NCBI RefSeq assembly: GCF_019336435.1
Contig: NZ_JAHWXQ010000001.1
Location: 1,116,001-1,180,000, forward strand
Direction: 5' to 3'
Length of the DNA: 64,000 bases
Origin: Pontibacter populi
GTDB lineage: Bacteria; Bacteroidota; Bacteroidia; Cytophagales; Hymenobacteraceae
The translations under genes and the position numbers were made by a program. This document shows, in pieces, positions 63,070-64,000 of this stretch (position 1 is the first letter of the stretch; each line of letters starts with the position of its first letter). The notes under the pieces are model-generated. The model saw only the letters and a program-made list of their open reading frames with translations. It ran no database searches and was not told the origin of the DNA.

Positions 63070-63100
63070 TTTGCTACTTAAAAGTTAGTTGCTACTTTTG
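63070..63100 (+). promoter_or_regulatory. tRNA-Phe promoter (TTTG-N19-TACTTTTG)
   Basis: TTTG at 63070-63073 and TACTTTTG at 63093-63100 (perfect TAnnTTTG) are separated by 19 nt. Transcription would begin about 30 nt before the tRNA. Confidence 0.75.
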
Positions 63101-63135
63101 CATACCCTTACGGAAAAGGGTGACACAACAGAGCT

Positions 63136-63208
63136 GGTGATGTAGCTCAGTTGGTAGAGCAAAGGACTGAAAATCCTTGTGTCGTTGGTTCGATTCCAAT
63201 CATCACCA
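63136..63208 (+). tRNA. tRNA-Phe (anticodon GAA)
   Basis: A complete 73-nt cloverleaf. The acceptor is GGTGATG / CATCACC with one wobble-free stem, then D-arm TAGCTCAGTTGGTAGAGC, anticodon loop CTGAAAA giving GAA, and T-arm with GGTTCGATTCC. CCA is not encoded. Confidence 0.97.
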
Positions 63209-63214
63209 CAACGG

Positions 63215-63246
63215 AACCCTTGTCAGAAACGGCAAGGGTTTTTTGT
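63215..63246 (+). terminator. Terminator of tRNA-Phe
   Basis: Stem AACCCTTG / CAAGGGTT with a 10-nt loop and T-rich tail, 6 nt after the tRNA. Confidence 0.85.
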
Positions 63247-63575
63247 TTTTAAGCCATTCCTGGTTGATTCTTTATAGTTTGCCTGAACTATAGTTTCCCT
63301 TATTTCACTCTATCTCTTGTTGCTTATATTGCTCCTGCATCTATACTATAGTTTGTAGTTAATTGATGCGTTTAAGCTTATCACAACTATAACGCCGAAA
63401 TAATCTTCTGGATTTACACGCAGCTGATGATGAAAGCAAAGTTTTTAGGTGTAACATACCAGCAGCCGATTATAAGACTTTCGTGTCAAGACTTTCGTGT
63501 TCTTTCTCCGAGCTTCAACTATAGTTTATAAGCGCAGTTACAACCTGGCTTTAGATAGAACCTCCGAAACTATAG
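63247..63575. other. Gene-free spacer rich in AACTATA motifs
   Basis: About 330 bases with at least five AACTATA/TATAGTT copies and a short direct duplication of AAGACTTTCGTGT near 63477-63503. No gene or clear promoter is seen. Confidence 0.4.
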
Positions 63576-64000
63576 CTAATAACAATTAGCCCTCAGCTCC
63601 AGCAAAGCAGCAGAATACCCCAGCTCATACGCCTGGTTAAAATAGATGCAGGCTGAATCCGGCTCCTGTAACTCCATTTTGGTTCTGCCCATCAGGTAAT
63701 TTACTCTTCCATTTTCTTTATCCGTAGCAAGGGCGCGGCGGTAATCATGCTCTGATAGCTTGTGTGCTTCAATTTTATAGTAGCCAAAACCGCGGTAGGT
63801 CAGGGCAGTTACCCGCTTTTCCTTATCTGTGCCGTAGCGCAGGTAGGTTGAGAAATCGCTGAGAGCTGGCTTATATTTCTGCAGGTAAAACAAGCGTACT
63901 TCTCCTCGTGCCAGGTAAGCGTCCCATAGTTTCTCGTTTAAATGAATGGCCCGGTTCAGGTCCGCTTCAGCTTGCAGGTAACTTGCCAGGTGCTGCCGAC
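63576..64000 (-). CDS. TPR-repeat protein, 5' partial
   Basis: The minus-strand frame is open to the window edge, so the start lies beyond 64000. About 140 residues are visible, made of tandem helical repeats of TPR type (phrases ADLNRAIHLNEKLWDAYLARG, SDFSTYLRYG, ALTYRGFGYYKIEAHKLSEH, NYLMGRTKMELQEPDSACIY). TPR proteins are protein-interaction scaffolds; the specific role is not visible. A TTG at 63893 is an internal codon, not the start. Confidence 0.7.
   Translation of the reverse strand, partial: RQHLASYLQAEADLNRAIHLNEKLWDAYLARGEVRLFYLQKYKPALSDFSTYLRYGTDKEKRVTALTYRGFGYYKIEAHKLSEHDYRRALATDKENGRVNYLMGRTKMELQEPDSACIYFNQAYELGYSAALLELRANCY

Overview
The window looks like a chromosomal segment of a Bacteroidota bacterium, most likely Cytophagales / Hymenobacteraceae (Pontibacter-like; this placement is inferred from gene families, not from a marker tree). 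The reasons are three proteins with type IX secretion (T9SS) C-terminal sorting domains, Bacteroidota-restricted families (DUF4293, DUF4476, the long form of NusB), promoters with the Bacteroidota -7 box TAnnTTTG, two of them with a TTTG -33 box exactly 19 nt upstream at tRNA genes, and the near absence of Shine-Dalgarno sites.

Layout. 1-7950: the ribD tail, a free-methionine-sulfoxide reductase, a phospholipid block (psd, cdsA) around a glutamate dehydrogenase, a CPBP protease, dusB and an EamA exporter. 8016-21455: two giant tandem paralogous T9SS surface proteins (1706 and 2589 aa) flanked by AT-rich DNA. 22112-32825: an acetyltransferase, an orphan histidine kinase, hemA, an ArsR regulator, anmK, a second Glu/Leu-type dehydrogenase, an MscS channel and an AsmA protein. 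33011: tRNA-Val. 34234-39309: a tight seven-gene unit nusB-ytxH-isocitrate dehydrogenase-DUF1573-yajC-ybbR-coaE. 39496: leucine dehydrogenase, the third enzyme of its superfamily here. 40751-46632: two ABC exporter half-transporters facing each other with an HTH, a TetR and a GyrI-like gene between them; their complementary defects suggest one heterodimer. 46778-54876: another T9SS protein, a Cys/Met PLP enzyme, truA, a thiolase, and small envelope proteins. 55052-62968: a beta-barrel protein, purM, a PorE-like OmpA/TPR/propeller lipoprotein and an Fe-S oxidoreductase pair. 63136: tRNA-Phe; the window ends inside a TPR gene.

Two layers of structure are not explained by genes. First, the heptamer AACTATA/TATAGTT (often as the full palindrome AACTATAGTT) occurs several times per kilobase in genes, spacers and even terminator loops, far above chance. 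Second, six intergenic loci carry the same set of short GC-rich repeat modules, largely in the same order and punctuated by that heptamer. No transposase, prophage or CRISPR array was seen. These two repeat systems and the split ABC exporter are the observations most worth following.
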